Source: Segetibacter koreensis DSM 18137
GTDB lineage: Bacteria > Bacteroidota > Bacteroidia > Chitinophagales > Chitinophagaceae
Direction of reading: 5' to 3'
NCBI RefSeq assembly: GCF_000374045.1
Contig: NZ_KB893318.1
Span: 1,133 to 65,132, forward strand
DNA length: 64,000 bases
Shown: positions 44,967 to 54,520 of the stretch, piece after piece
How the letters are laid out: the number at the start of each line of letters is the position of its first letter
Numbering within the stretch: position 1 is the stretch's first letter
Program-made: the position numbers and the translations under genes
The notes under the pieces: model-generated
Told to the model about the DNA's origin: nothing
The model's input: only the letters and a program-made list of their open reading frames with translations
Database searches by the model: none

Positions 44967-47900
44967 ATGTTAAAAAAACTATTACCTTTTTTACAACAGA
45001 GAAAGGAGCCGTTCATTTTTATATCCTTTCTCTTTCTCTCTTTATTTTCATTTGCTCAACAAAAAATTACAGTTAATGGCAAAGTTGTTACAGCAGACAA
45101 TGTACCGTTAGCAGGTATATCTGTAAACGTAAAAGGCAGTGTTAGCGGCACAACTACTAATGCAGATGGTAGGTTTACATTTCAGGTTGTTAAAGGAGAA
45201 ACGTTGGTTTTTTCTTCGGTAGGATATGAAGAAAAGGAAGTAAAAATAAATAATGAAAGGAGTGTTATTAACATTCCTATGGTTTCAACAAGTTCAACCT
45301 TAGGAGAAGTTGTAGTGGTAGGTTACGGTTCACAAAGAAAGAAAGATGTAACTGCTGCAGTATCTACAATTGATGTTTCAAAATTAAAAGATATTCCTGC
45401 AGCTAATGTGTCGCGGTTATTAGCAGGTCAGGCTTCCGGTGTAACTGTAAAGCAGGTAACGGGCTCTCCTGGTCGTGAATTCGAAGTAACGATCAGAGGC
45501 ACCGGTTCATTGGGAGCAGGAAGTCAACCACTGTATGTAATTGACGGATTTCCGGTCGGAACTTCAGTCGGGCAAAATTTAAATCCTAATGATATTGCAA
45601 CGATCACCATCCTCAAAGATGCGGTCTCTACAGCTATTTACGGTGCAAGAGGATCGAATGGCGTGGTGTTAATTACAACTAAGAAAGCCAAAAACGGGGA
45701 AGTAAGTTTAACTGCTACAGCAAATTATGGCGTCCAGAATATTCCGGAATCAAGAAAGACAAAGGTGCTGAATGGAGTGGATTTCGCTCAGTTTAAAAAG
45801 GATATTTTTATGGATAAAATTTGGTATTTTGAAAACAGGGAACCTACCCTCGATGAAGTCCCCTTGGATTTTCGCAATCCTGAACAAACGAAACTTTCCA
45901 CTAACTGGTATGATGCAATACTAAACCAAAATGCAAAATTTCAAAATTACAATATTACACTTTCTGAAGGTAAAGGAGATATACATTCTTTAGTTTCAGT
46001 CGGCTATGTTGGCCAGGAAGGAGCATTGATAAAGACTAAATATGATAACTTTTCTGTCCGTGCCAATATTGATGGTAAAATAAATAATTTCATCAGTATG
46101 GGATTGAACATAAACGGTTCTTATTCCAGGCAAAACACAGCAAACACAGAAGGGCGTGACAATCTGGTAGGATCAACTTTATTGATGGATCCGCGTGAGC
46201 CGATATACAATGAAGATGGCACATATAATAGTTATATTGGCGGTCACGATGGGATTTTTGGATTTCCCAATCCTGTTCAAAGTTTAAATGAAATAACCAG
46301 GAACCGCGAAATTGGAGATGTATTATCAAATGGATTTTTAGAGTTTTCTTTTTTGAAAAATTTTAAATTTAAAACAGCGGTAAACACACGCATTAATATC
46401 AGCTCTTATAAACAGTTTATTCCATCTACCATGGCCGGCGTAAATGCTCCTCCTCCAAGAGATGCATCCGAATATGATGACGTTTTTCGTACAATGAATC
46501 TTTCAGCAGATGAATTGCTGACTTACAGTAAAGGATTTGGAGATCATCACGTTGAGGCACTAGCCGGATATACTGCACAGCAGGAAACTACAAAGGGATT
46601 GTCAGGAACTGGTAATCAATTTCCCAACGACCTTGTTCCATATCTTGGCTCAGCCATCATAAAATCTTCCGGATCTACAGAGTATGGGTGGAGTATGCAG
46701 GCTTATTTTGGCCGGCTAAACTATTCATATAAGGGCAGGTATTTGTTCTCCGGTACTTTTCGTAGGGAAGGTAGTTCCAGGTTTGGTTCAAAAAATAAAT
46801 GGGGCGATTTTCCTGCTTTGTCCGCAGGCTGGAGAATTTCCGATGAACCTTTTATGCCTAAATATACATGGTTAAATGACTTGAAAATAAGAGGAAGTTT
46901 TGGTATAACCGGTAATAATAATATAGGAAATTATTCCAGTCTGTCATTTATGAACACCAGCAATTATATATTGGGCAATAACCTGGTAAGCGGACTGGTA
47001 GTAAGTTCATTTGCAAACGCGGGATTGGGATGGGAAAAATCGAGGCAAACTGATATCGGTTTAGATCTTTCTGCGTTTAATAGCAAATTTACATTTACCG
47101 CTGAATATTATAATAGAATCACAAGCAATATGCTTTTGTCTATTCAATTGCCCGCTATTTCCGGATTTACCAGCACTTTAGGCAATGTGGGTAAAGTGCA
47201 AAACAAAGGACTTGAATTTGCAGCAGGGTATAGAACAAAAATTAATTCGATAAGCTTTTGGAGCAATTTCAATATCTCTTTTAACCGTAATAAAGTTCTT
47301 GAAATACGAGGTGAGAATGATGAAATCTGGAACGGTGGATTTTATGGCGACTATAATGTTTCAAAAGTTGGACGACCTATAGGAATGATATATGGATATA
47401 AAGTATTGGGTATTTTCAAAAACCAGGAAGAAATAAATAAATCTTCTACCCAGGACGGCGCTATTCCGGGTGTTTATAAGTATTACGATGGTGATGGCGA
47501 TGGAAAAATTTCTTATGACACAAAGGATATGGTTGAAATAGGTAATCCATGGCCGAAGGCTACATATGGTTTAACGCTTGGTGGAGATTATAAAAATGTA
47601 GATCTGAGTGTTCTGTTCACGGGTGCACAGGGATATGATGTTTTCAGGCAAATAGAATCATCCACGATGAATATGGACGGCGTTTTTAATGTATTAACTG
47701 CAAGTAAAGACCGCTGGAGATCTGAACAAAATCCCGGGTCGGGAAGATATGCAACTACTAATACATGGAAGTGGGAGCGTGAAAGCAATTCCCGCTATGT
47801 GTATAGCGGAAGTCATATGTGGGTAAAGAACGTAAGCCTTGGCTATAACATTTCCAAGTCTAAGCTGCACTTTGGCGGAGTCAGGGTTTATGTAAGTGCC

Positions 47901-48038
47901 GATAATTTATTTTTAATTACAAATTACCCCGGTAATAATCCCGATGTTAACAATAACGGAGGCATAAATCCAGGATTGGATGATGAAGCATACCCAATTT
48001 CCAGAACCTTTTCTATTGGAGCTAATCTAACCTTCTAA
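44967..48038 (+). CDS. SusC/RagA-family TonB-linked outer membrane transporter
   Basis: Start taken at ATG 44967 (1023 residues); a TTG at 44958 would add three residues. A signal peptide ends near SFAQ. A CarboxypepD_reg-like N-terminal domain (about 25-110) precedes the plug, which begins near residue 115 with the conserved LGEVVVVGYGSQRKKDVTAAV. The 22-strand barrel follows, ending in a C-terminal aromatic tail (ISRTFSIGANLTF). An acidic loop YDGDGDGKIS near residue 840 resembles an EF-hand calcium site. It would import oligosaccharides with TonB energy together with the SusD partner 12 bases downstream. The PUL context suggests oligosaccharides rich in rhamnose and uronic acids. Confidence 0.95.
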   Translation: MLKKLLPFLQQRKEPFIFISFLFLSLFSFAQQKITVNGKVVTADNVPLAGISVNVKGSVSGTTTNADGRFTFQVVKGETLVFSSVGYEEKEVKINNERSVINIPMVSTSSTLGEVVVVGYGSQRKKDVTAAVSTIDVSKLKDIPAANVSRLLAGQASGVTVKQVTGSPGREFEVTIRGTGSLGAGSQPLYVIDGFPVGTSVGQNLNPNDIATITILKDAVSTAIYGARGSNGVVLITTKKAKNGEVSLTATANYGVQNIPESRKTKVLNGVDFAQFKKDIFMDKIWYFENREPTLDEVPLDFRNPEQTKLSTNWYDAILNQNAKFQNYNITLSEGKGDIHSLVSVGYVGQEGALIKTKYDNFSVRANIDGKINNFISMGLNINGSYSRQNTANTEGRDNLVGSTLLMDPREPIYNEDGTYNSYIGGHDGIFGFPNPVQSLNEITRNREIGDVLSNGFLEFSFLKNFKFKTAVNTRINISSYKQFIPSTMAGVNAPPPRDASEYDDVFRTMNLSADELLTYSKGFGDHHVEALAGYTAQQETTKGLSGTGNQFPNDLVPYLGSAIIKSSGSTEYGWSMQAYFGRLNYSYKGRYLFSGTFRREGSSRFGSKNKWGDFPALSAGWRISDEPFMPKYTWLNDLKIRGSFGITGNNNIGNYSSLSFMNTSNYILGNNLVSGLVVSSFANAGLGWEKSRQTDIGLDLSAFNSKFTFTAEYYNRITSNMLLSIQLPAISGFTSTLGNVGKVQNKGLEFAAGYRTKINSISFWSNFNISFNRNKVLEIRGENDEIWNGGFYGDYNVSKVGRPIGMIYGYKVLGIFKNQEEINKSSTQDGAIPGVYKYYDGDGDGKISYDTKDMVEIGNPWPKATYGLTLGGDYKNVDLSVLFTGAQGYDVFRQIESSTMNMDGVFNVLTASKDRWRSEQNPGSGRYATTNTWKWERESNSRYVYSGSHMWVKNVSLGYNISKSKLHFGGVRVYVSADNLFLITNYPGNNPDVNNNGGINPGLDDEAYPISRTFSIGANLTF

Positions 48039-48050
48039 AAATTAAAGAAA

Positions 48051-49556
48051 ATGAAGAATCGAATAATAATTATACTTGGTATAAGTCTGTCCTTTATTGG
48101 ATACTCTTGCAAAAAAGATTTTCTTTATAAAACTGATCCAACGAGGATAGACTCAGATAAATTTTATAAGACTGAGACTGATATTGAACAGGCAATTAAT
48201 GGTGTTTATGGGCAATTACAAGGGATTGTTAACAACCAGTGGCTTTTTAATGAATTGCCTTCTGACAATACAACAATTGATTTTAATCCGGGTGATCGGG
48301 GGCAGGCCCCATCAATAGAAGCGTTTGAGTTTTGGCAGGTAAATGGCGGAACAGGTAATATAGCAGGCATGTATAATAGTTATTATAATGCTCTTTATAA
48401 TATTAACAACGCCCTTGCAAAATTAGATGCTTCCACTGTTGCAGATTCTGTAAAGTCGACGTCTGTGGGACAATTAAAATTTTTAAGAGGTTACTACTAT
48501 TTTGAATTAACGCAATATTTTGGAGATGTCGTTTTAATTACTGACCCAATATTAAATGAACCTTCCAAAGCGTGGGATTACTTAAGAGAGCCGCAGGAAA
48601 AAGTGTATGCCCAGATTGAAAATGACCTTAAAGAAGCTATTTCTTTACTTCCTGCAAATTACAATAGTGCAAATACCGGCAGGGTAACCAAAGGGGCAGC
48701 ATTGACTTTGTTAGGTAAATTTTATCTTACAAAAAAGCAATATGCTGAGGCTGTTACTACGCTAAACCAGGTTCTCTCATTAGGATATTCTTTGTTGCCT
48801 TCTTACGCAGATGTTTTTGATCCCGCAAAAAAGAACGGTGTAGAATCAATTTTTGAAGTACAGTACCAGGGAGGAAATGACCTGGGAGAGTGGAGTAGTT
48901 TTATCTATACTTTCGCCCCGAGGCTATCTGAAGACGCAGTCACAGGATGGCCACAAAGTAATCCGGGCGGTTGGAATATTCCGACGAAAGACATGATTGG
49001 TGCATACGAAGAGGGAGATTTGCGAAAAAGTATCTCTATTGGGTTAGATTTTAAAAGTCCAATTACCGGACTGGTGGTACCGTATATAAAAAAATACAAT
49101 CATCCACATACTATTTATGGGCGCACCGATGATAACTGGCCGGTATTAAGATATTCAGATGCATTATTGATGTTAGCTGAAGCCACTAATGAACAAAATG
49201 GTCCCACTGCTGAGGCATATGATTATGTGAACAAGGTCCGTCAACGGGCAGGCCTCGAGCCATTGAGTGGGTTAGATCAAAGTTCATTACGCGAAAAAAT
49301 TATTCATGAAAGAAGAGTAGAGCTGGCCTTTGAAAACTGGCGTTGGTTTGATCTCAAAAGAACAAAAACTCCTGAAGAACTTGCAAAGTTCTTAAATGCT
49401 TACGCAGCTACTGAAAAGGCGAACCCGACAACAAGCAGACAAGGTATTCCCTATTCTAACAGTGATTATATTTTTGAACCTTTTGAGGCAAAATATCCCA
49501 TTCCCAGCAACGAGATTTTGGTCAATAATAAATTAACACAAAATGCCGGATATTAA
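48051..49556 (+). CDS. RagB/SusD-family outer-membrane lipoprotein
   Basis: The 501-residue lipoprotein has lipobox YSCKKDFL (Cys20). Its TPR-like helical units, with FLRGYYYFELTQYFGDV and AALTLLGKFYLTKKQYAEA, are the canonical SusD core. The conserved tail ends KYPIPSNEILVN...QNAGY. It binds glycan at the cell surface and closes the SusC transporter. It is 12 bases downstream of susC and is part of the same mRNA. The sugar specificity cannot be seen. Confidence 0.95.
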   Translation: MKNRIIIILGISLSFIGYSCKKDFLYKTDPTRIDSDKFYKTETDIEQAINGVYGQLQGIVNNQWLFNELPSDNTTIDFNPGDRGQAPSIEAFEFWQVNGGTGNIAGMYNSYYNALYNINNALAKLDASTVADSVKSTSVGQLKFLRGYYYFELTQYFGDVVLITDPILNEPSKAWDYLREPQEKVYAQIENDLKEAISLLPANYNSANTGRVTKGAALTLLGKFYLTKKQYAEAVTTLNQVLSLGYSLLPSYADVFDPAKKNGVESIFEVQYQGGNDLGEWSSFIYTFAPRLSEDAVTGWPQSNPGGWNIPTKDMIGAYEEGDLRKSISIGLDFKSPITGLVVPYIKKYNHPHTIYGRTDDNWPVLRYSDALLMLAEATNEQNGPTAEAYDYVNKVRQRAGLEPLSGLDQSSLREKIIHERRVELAFENWRWFDLKRTKTPEELAKFLNAYAATEKANPTTSRQGIPYSNSDYIFEPFEAKYPIPSNEILVNNKLTQNAGY

Positions 49557-49626
49557 CTAGATATAAACCAGGTAAAGCTTTTTATATTAAAAGCAGACAG
49601 AAACTTTTAGAATGTATGTACGACGT

Positions 49627-49699
49627 AAACAGAAAACGCTAATGAGGGAATTATCCATTCAATAAAAAATTTTATAAAAACACCAAGAGTTTTCTGTTT
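49627..49699. repeat. 11-base inverted repeat between susD and next gene
   Basis: AAACAGAAAAC (49627-49637) and GTTTTCTGTTT (49689-49699) face each other over 51 bases, 70 bases after the susD stop. It might form a long-looped hairpin that limits read-through into downstream enzymes, or be an operator pair. Chance is possible. Confidence 0.35.
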
Positions 49700-49851
49700 G
49701 CGCTTAAAGTGATTAGAGAGAAAAAAACATAAAATTATTCTAAAAGATTGAATGCATGGAAATAGGGCTTAAAGGAAGGTTTTCCATTATTAAAATATAG
49801 GACGCGAAGATCTTGAAACTTTAAAATAAGTGTATAGATCAATAAAAAATT

Positions 49852-51279
49852 ATGACGCCTCATCTTAAAATAGGACTCTTTGGAATTGGACTGGAAGCTT
49901 ATTGGCAACAGTTTAAAGGACTAGAAGAACGTCTGGCCGGTTACGTAAAAGTCGTAGAAAACAGGCTAAAAGATTTAGGGGCAAATATTGTTAACCTGGG
50001 ATTGATAGACACCGTTGAAAAAGCATTTGATGCAGGGCATAGATTCCGTACTGAAGATGTAGATCTTATTTTTTTATATGTTACCACTTATGCCTTGTCT
50101 TCTACCGTCCTTCCGGTAGTTAAACGGGCAAAAGTGCCTGTTATCGTTCTTAATCTTTCTCCTGAGGCTGCTATAGATTATGACTCATTTAATAAGATGG
50201 GTGATCGTACCGTCATGACTGCCGAATGGTTGGCCTTTTGCTCAGCATGTCCTGTCCCGGAAATTGCCAGTGTTTTTAAACGTTCTGATATTCCTTTTTA
50301 CCAGGTTACCGGTATGCTCAACAATGATCCGGTTGCGTGGAAGGAAATAGAAGAATGGATAGCAGCGGCTAAAGTTGCAAATATAATGTACCATAACCGC
50401 CTTGGTGTTATGGGTAATTATTATAGCGGCATGCTAGATATTTATTCAAATTTTACATTACACAATTCCATTTTTGGAGGAAATATAGAAGTAATTGAGG
50501 TAGATGAGCTGTCGGGTTTTCGCCAGGAAGTAACCAGCGAGGACATCCAGGAAAAAGTAAAGATATTCCGCGATGTTTTTGATATACAGGCGGATTGTGC
50601 AAAAGATGAACTGGAACGGGCTGCACGAACATCTGTAGCACTTGATAGGTTAGTGCATAAGCACAGTCTCGGCTCTATGGCATACTACCATAAAGGTACA
50701 GGTAACCCTCAAAATGAAGATGCGATGAGTTCCATTATTCTTGGCAATTCCCTGCTTACAGCCAATCGAGTACCGGTAGCAGGAGAATATGAAATCAAGA
50801 ATGCACAAGCCATGAAAATTATGGACAGTTTTGATGCAGGAGGTTCATTTACCGAATATTACGCAATGGATTTTAATGACGATGTGGTACTCATGGGCCA
50901 TGATGGCCCTGGTCACTTAGCTATTGCTGAAGGGAAAATAAAAGTGCGGCCATTACAAGTGTATCATGGGAAAGTTGGTAAGGGCCTGTCGGTGGAAATG
51001 ACGGTACGATATGGTAAAGTAACTCTGTTATCAGTTGTGGAAACAATAGATGGAAAGTTATTGTTCCTGGTTGCAGAAGCCGAATCCGTAGCAGGACCTA
51101 TTCTCGAAATAGGAAATACTAACAGCCGCTACCGGTTTTCTATCGGCGCTCGCAAATTCGTGGAAGAGTGGAACTCGCAGGGGCCTGCCCATCATTGCGC
51201 CGTCGGCGTTGGCCATATTGCTTCCAAAATTAAAAAACTTGGAGAATTACTGGGAATTATTACGATACAGGTATGCTAA
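49852..51279 (+). CDS. L-fucose/L-arabinose isomerase family protein
   Basis: The 475-residue protein has the three-domain layout of the AraA/FucI-like superfamily. The N-terminal Rossmann-like domain opens with KIGLFGIGLEAYWQQFKGL, which is like AraA. The active-site region contains MSSIILGNSLLT, GSFTEYYAMDFNDDVVLMGHDGPGH (Glu and His metal ligands) and KVTLLSVVETIDGKLLFLVAEAE. It would convert an aldose to a ketose with Mn2+; L-arabinose isomerase proper is about 500 residues. In this PUL the natural substrate could be L-arabinose or L-rhamnose/L-fucose released by the hydrolases. No signal peptide was seen. Confidence 0.8.
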   Translation: MTPHLKIGLFGIGLEAYWQQFKGLEERLAGYVKVVENRLKDLGANIVNLGLIDTVEKAFDAGHRFRTEDVDLIFLYVTTYALSSTVLPVVKRAKVPVIVLNLSPEAAIDYDSFNKMGDRTVMTAEWLAFCSACPVPEIASVFKRSDIPFYQVTGMLNNDPVAWKEIEEWIAAAKVANIMYHNRLGVMGNYYSGMLDIYSNFTLHNSIFGGNIEVIEVDELSGFRQEVTSEDIQEKVKIFRDVFDIQADCAKDELERAARTSVALDRLVHKHSLGSMAYYHKGTGNPQNEDAMSSIILGNSLLTANRVPVAGEYEIKNAQAMKIMDSFDAGGSFTEYYAMDFNDDVVLMGHDGPGHLAIAEGKIKVRPLQVYHGKVGKGLSVEMTVRYGKVTLLSVVETIDGKLLFLVAEAESVAGPILEIGNTNSRYRFSIGARKFVEEWNSQGPAHHCAVGVGHIASKIKKLGELLGIITIQVC

Positions 51280-51379
51280 GTAACAGAATTCATAAACGGG
51301 CAAAATTTATATGATTCGGAAACTTAGAACAAATCTTAGTACTCAAAACAGTTCAGTATCCAGCATTTAAAAAGGTATT

Positions 51380-54300
51380 ATGCTATTATTAAAAAAAATC
51401 GTGATTTTTATAAACGCTGTTTTCTTAATTACCACGTTCTTTTGTAGTTGCAGTAACAAGTTGGTAAGGACTGAAAAGGCATATGATTTTGAAGTTACTC
51501 CCCTCAGATCTGGTTTTTTAAATCCCCCTGATTCTGCCAGACCTGGTGTTTATTGGTATTTTATGGATGGAAACTTATCAAGGGAGGGAATGACTGCAGA
51601 TTTAGAGTCGATGAAGAAGGCAGGCATTGGCCATCTTATATTCCTTGAAGTAAATGTAGGAATTCCACGCGGTCCGGTTGATTTTTTAAGTGACAAATGG
51701 CTGGAGTTATTTAAGCATGCAGTAGATGAATGCAAGAGATTGGGAATTGCAATGACGTTGGGAATAGGGCCAGGATGGACAGGAAGCGGTGGCCCATGGG
51801 TTTCTCCTGACCAGTCCATGCAGCAATTGGTTTCAAGCAGCACGCTTGTTTCGGGAGATGAAAACAAGAGAATTAAACTTCCACTTCCTATTCCCAAGAA
51901 GCCCTATTTTGGAGAAGGTGTATTTACAAGTGATTTGAAAAAAAAGTGGGATGACTTTTACGAAGATGTCGCCGTTCTTGCCTTTCCAACTCCTTTAATT
52001 GAAAAAAAAATAAATGATATCGATGAAAAGGCTCTTTATTATCGTGCTCCATATTCCTCTGTGCCTGGTGTTAAACCTTTTTTACCTTCTTTAGCTAATT
52101 ACAGTGATTTTCCTGGTGAGGCTTCAATTTCTAAAAGCCGCATTTTAGATCTTACAAATAAACTGCAGCCGGACGGAACACTTGACTGGGAGGTGCCCAA
52201 AGGCAACTGGACGATCATGCGATTTGGAAGACGTAACAATGGGGCTGTTACCAGGCCAGCACCTATTCCCGGATTAGGATTCGAATCAGATAAATTTGAT
52301 ACAGCTGCATTAAATGCCCATTTAAATAAATATACAGGAAAAATCTTCAGCAAAGTCGGGACGCCTGATCCTAGGTCTGCCGGCGGATTAAAAGCCCTGC
52401 ATATGGATAGTTGGGAGATGGGAGCTCAGAATTGGACAAAACAGTTTCGGCAAGAGTTTATAAAAAGAAGAGGCTACGATCCGTTACCTTACTATCCTGT
52501 TTATGCAGGTAATATTGTTGAAAGCCAGGAGATTAGTGAACGATTTTTATGGGATCTGCGCCAAACAAGCCAGGAATTGGTATTGAATTACCATGCTGAG
52601 CAGGTTAAAAGGTACAGTCACCGGCATGGCTTACATTTATCTATTGAACCATATGACATGAACCCAACTGCTGATCTTGAGCTGGGGACAATAGCGGATG
52701 TTATTATGTGTGAATTCTGGAGCAAAGGTTACGGATTTAATTCGACGTTTAGCTGCGTGGAAGCAACCTCAATAGCACATATTAAAGGTCATTCTTTGGT
52801 ACAGGCTGAGGCTTTTACCGCCGATGGTACTGAAGCTTGGAAGCAGTATCCCGGGTCAATGAAAAACCAGGGAGATTGGGCTTTTGCTGCTGGTATTAAT
52901 CGATTTTTTTATCACACTTTTGAGCACAAACCTTTAGATGAAAAACTGCGGCCGGGTATGACAATGGGGCCTTACGGTGTGCATTGGGACAGGAAACAAA
53001 CATGGTGGCCAATGGCGTCCGCATATCATCAATATGTATCGAAATGTCAGTATATTTTACAAAAGGGAAAGGCCGTTGCCGATGTGCTGTACCTGACACC
53101 AGAGGGGGCTCCACAGGTATTCCTTCCGCCGCCATCTGCTTTAGATGGAAATGATACTATTCCAGACAGAAGAGGCTATAATTTCGATGGCTGTTCTCCA
53201 GGTCAACTGTTTGCTGCCAGTGTTAAAGATAACCAGATTGTTTTTCCAGGAGGAGCTTCCTATAGATTGCTGGTTTTACCTGCCATTAAAACGATGACAC
53301 CTGCTTTGCTTGAAAAAGTGCGGTCATTGGTTAATGAAGGAGCTACAGTAGTGGGTAACCCACCAACTAAAGCTCCAGGTTTATCAGGTTTTCCATTATC
53401 TGATCAAAAAGTTCAGTCATTGGCGAGAGAGATATGGGGGAGGGCAGACTTGCCTTCTTTGCTGACTGAGCATGCCTATGGTAAAGGAAGGGTAGTATTT
53501 GGCGGTTCTTTAATTGCCAAACCTGAAAATAGCCTTTATCCCGCATATGACCTTACAGCTTCATTAATAAAGAAAATGGGCGTATCCGAAGATTTTGAAT
53601 CTTCAGGTCCGGTTCGCTATACCCATCGCACGACAAATGATATGGATATTTATTTTGTTGCTAATCGTACCGATCAGGCAATAAATGCAGTATGTACGTT
53701 CAGGACTACAAAAGGGACACCAGAACTTTGGGATCCTATTACAGGGAAAACAAGAATACTACCTGAATTTTCCACTAATAACGGACGTACTACTATTCCT
53801 TTACAATTCGAATCCTATCAAAGTTTCTTTATTGTATTTGGGAAAAATCGAACCACCCCTTTACCCGGGAAGAAGAATTTTCCTGCAAAAAAAGAACTGG
53901 AAACACTAAGCGGTTCATGGGCGGTATCTTTTGATCCGAAATGGGGAGGTCATGAAAAAATATTTTTTGATCATCTGGTAGATTGGACATCCCGCCCGGA
54001 AGAGGGAGTTAAATTCTATTCTGGAGTAGCAGTTTACCGAAAAAGCTTTAATCTCCCTTCCGGCACAATTACGGATAAACCTCTCTACCTCGATTTAGGC
54101 GAAGTGAAGAATATGGCTCGGATCCGTCTTAATGGTAAGGAATTGGGAGTAGTTTGGACAGCTCCATGGAAAGTAGATATTACAGGTGCAGTAAAGCAAA
54201 ATGGAAACCAATTGGAAATTGAAGTGGCAAACTTGTGGCCAAACAGACTCATTGGAGACCAGCGCTTCCCGGATGACGGTATAAAAGATGAGAAATTCCC

Positions 54301-54436
54301 TGAATGGCTTTTGGCAGGAAAAGAGCGCAACAGTGGCAGATATGCTTTTACCACTTATAACCCTTATAAAAAGGATGCGCCATTACTGGAGTCAGGCCTT
54401 ATAGGGCCTGTTACTATTCAGCAAATAGAATTTTAA
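51380..54436 (+). CDS. GH106-like alpha-L-rhamnosidase lipoprotein
   Basis: The 1018-residue protein has a lipoprotein-type signal with Cys near residues 22-24 (FFCSCSNK). The N-terminal (alpha/beta)8-type catalytic region opens with the GH106 signature PDSARPGVYWYFMDGNLSRE, then GIGHLIFLEVNVG, GIGPGWTGSGGPWV and, further on, DSWEMGAQNW, with Glu candidates in VQAEAFTADG. A C-terminal galactose-binding beta sandwich follows (GEVKNMARIRLNGKELG, then NPYKKDAPLLESGLIG). GH106 enzymes remove alpha-L-rhamnose from rhamnogalacturonan side or end chains. It is anchored to a membrane and acts outside the cytoplasm. It lies 100 bases after the isomerase gene. Confidence 0.85.
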   Translation: MLLLKKIVIFINAVFLITTFFCSCSNKLVRTEKAYDFEVTPLRSGFLNPPDSARPGVYWYFMDGNLSREGMTADLESMKKAGIGHLIFLEVNVGIPRGPVDFLSDKWLELFKHAVDECKRLGIAMTLGIGPGWTGSGGPWVSPDQSMQQLVSSSTLVSGDENKRIKLPLPIPKKPYFGEGVFTSDLKKKWDDFYEDVAVLAFPTPLIEKKINDIDEKALYYRAPYSSVPGVKPFLPSLANYSDFPGEASISKSRILDLTNKLQPDGTLDWEVPKGNWTIMRFGRRNNGAVTRPAPIPGLGFESDKFDTAALNAHLNKYTGKIFSKVGTPDPRSAGGLKALHMDSWEMGAQNWTKQFRQEFIKRRGYDPLPYYPVYAGNIVESQEISERFLWDLRQTSQELVLNYHAEQVKRYSHRHGLHLSIEPYDMNPTADLELGTIADVIMCEFWSKGYGFNSTFSCVEATSIAHIKGHSLVQAEAFTADGTEAWKQYPGSMKNQGDWAFAAGINRFFYHTFEHKPLDEKLRPGMTMGPYGVHWDRKQTWWPMASAYHQYVSKCQYILQKGKAVADVLYLTPEGAPQVFLPPPSALDGNDTIPDRRGYNFDGCSPGQLFAASVKDNQIVFPGGASYRLLVLPAIKTMTPALLEKVRSLVNEGATVVGNPPTKAPGLSGFPLSDQKVQSLAREIWGRADLPSLLTEHAYGKGRVVFGGSLIAKPENSLYPAYDLTASLIKKMGVSEDFESSGPVRYTHRTTNDMDIYFVANRTDQAINAVCTFRTTKGTPELWDPITGKTRILPEFSTNNGRTTIPLQFESYQSFFIVFGKNRTTPLPGKKNFPAKKELETLSGSWAVSFDPKWGGHEKIFFDHLVDWTSRPEEGVKFYSGVAVYRKSFNLPSGTITDKPLYLDLGEVKNMARIRLNGKELGVVWTAPWKVDITGAVKQNGNQLEIEVANLWPNRLIGDQRFPDDGIKDEKFPEWLLAGKERNSGRYAFTTYNPYKKDAPLLESGLIGPVTIQQIEF

Positions 54437-54520
54437 TATAAAGGATTGTTGAATTAATTGATAATCTATTATAACTTTTAATAATTGCAACATCAGATAC
54501 GAAACCTAAAGTAATCACTC

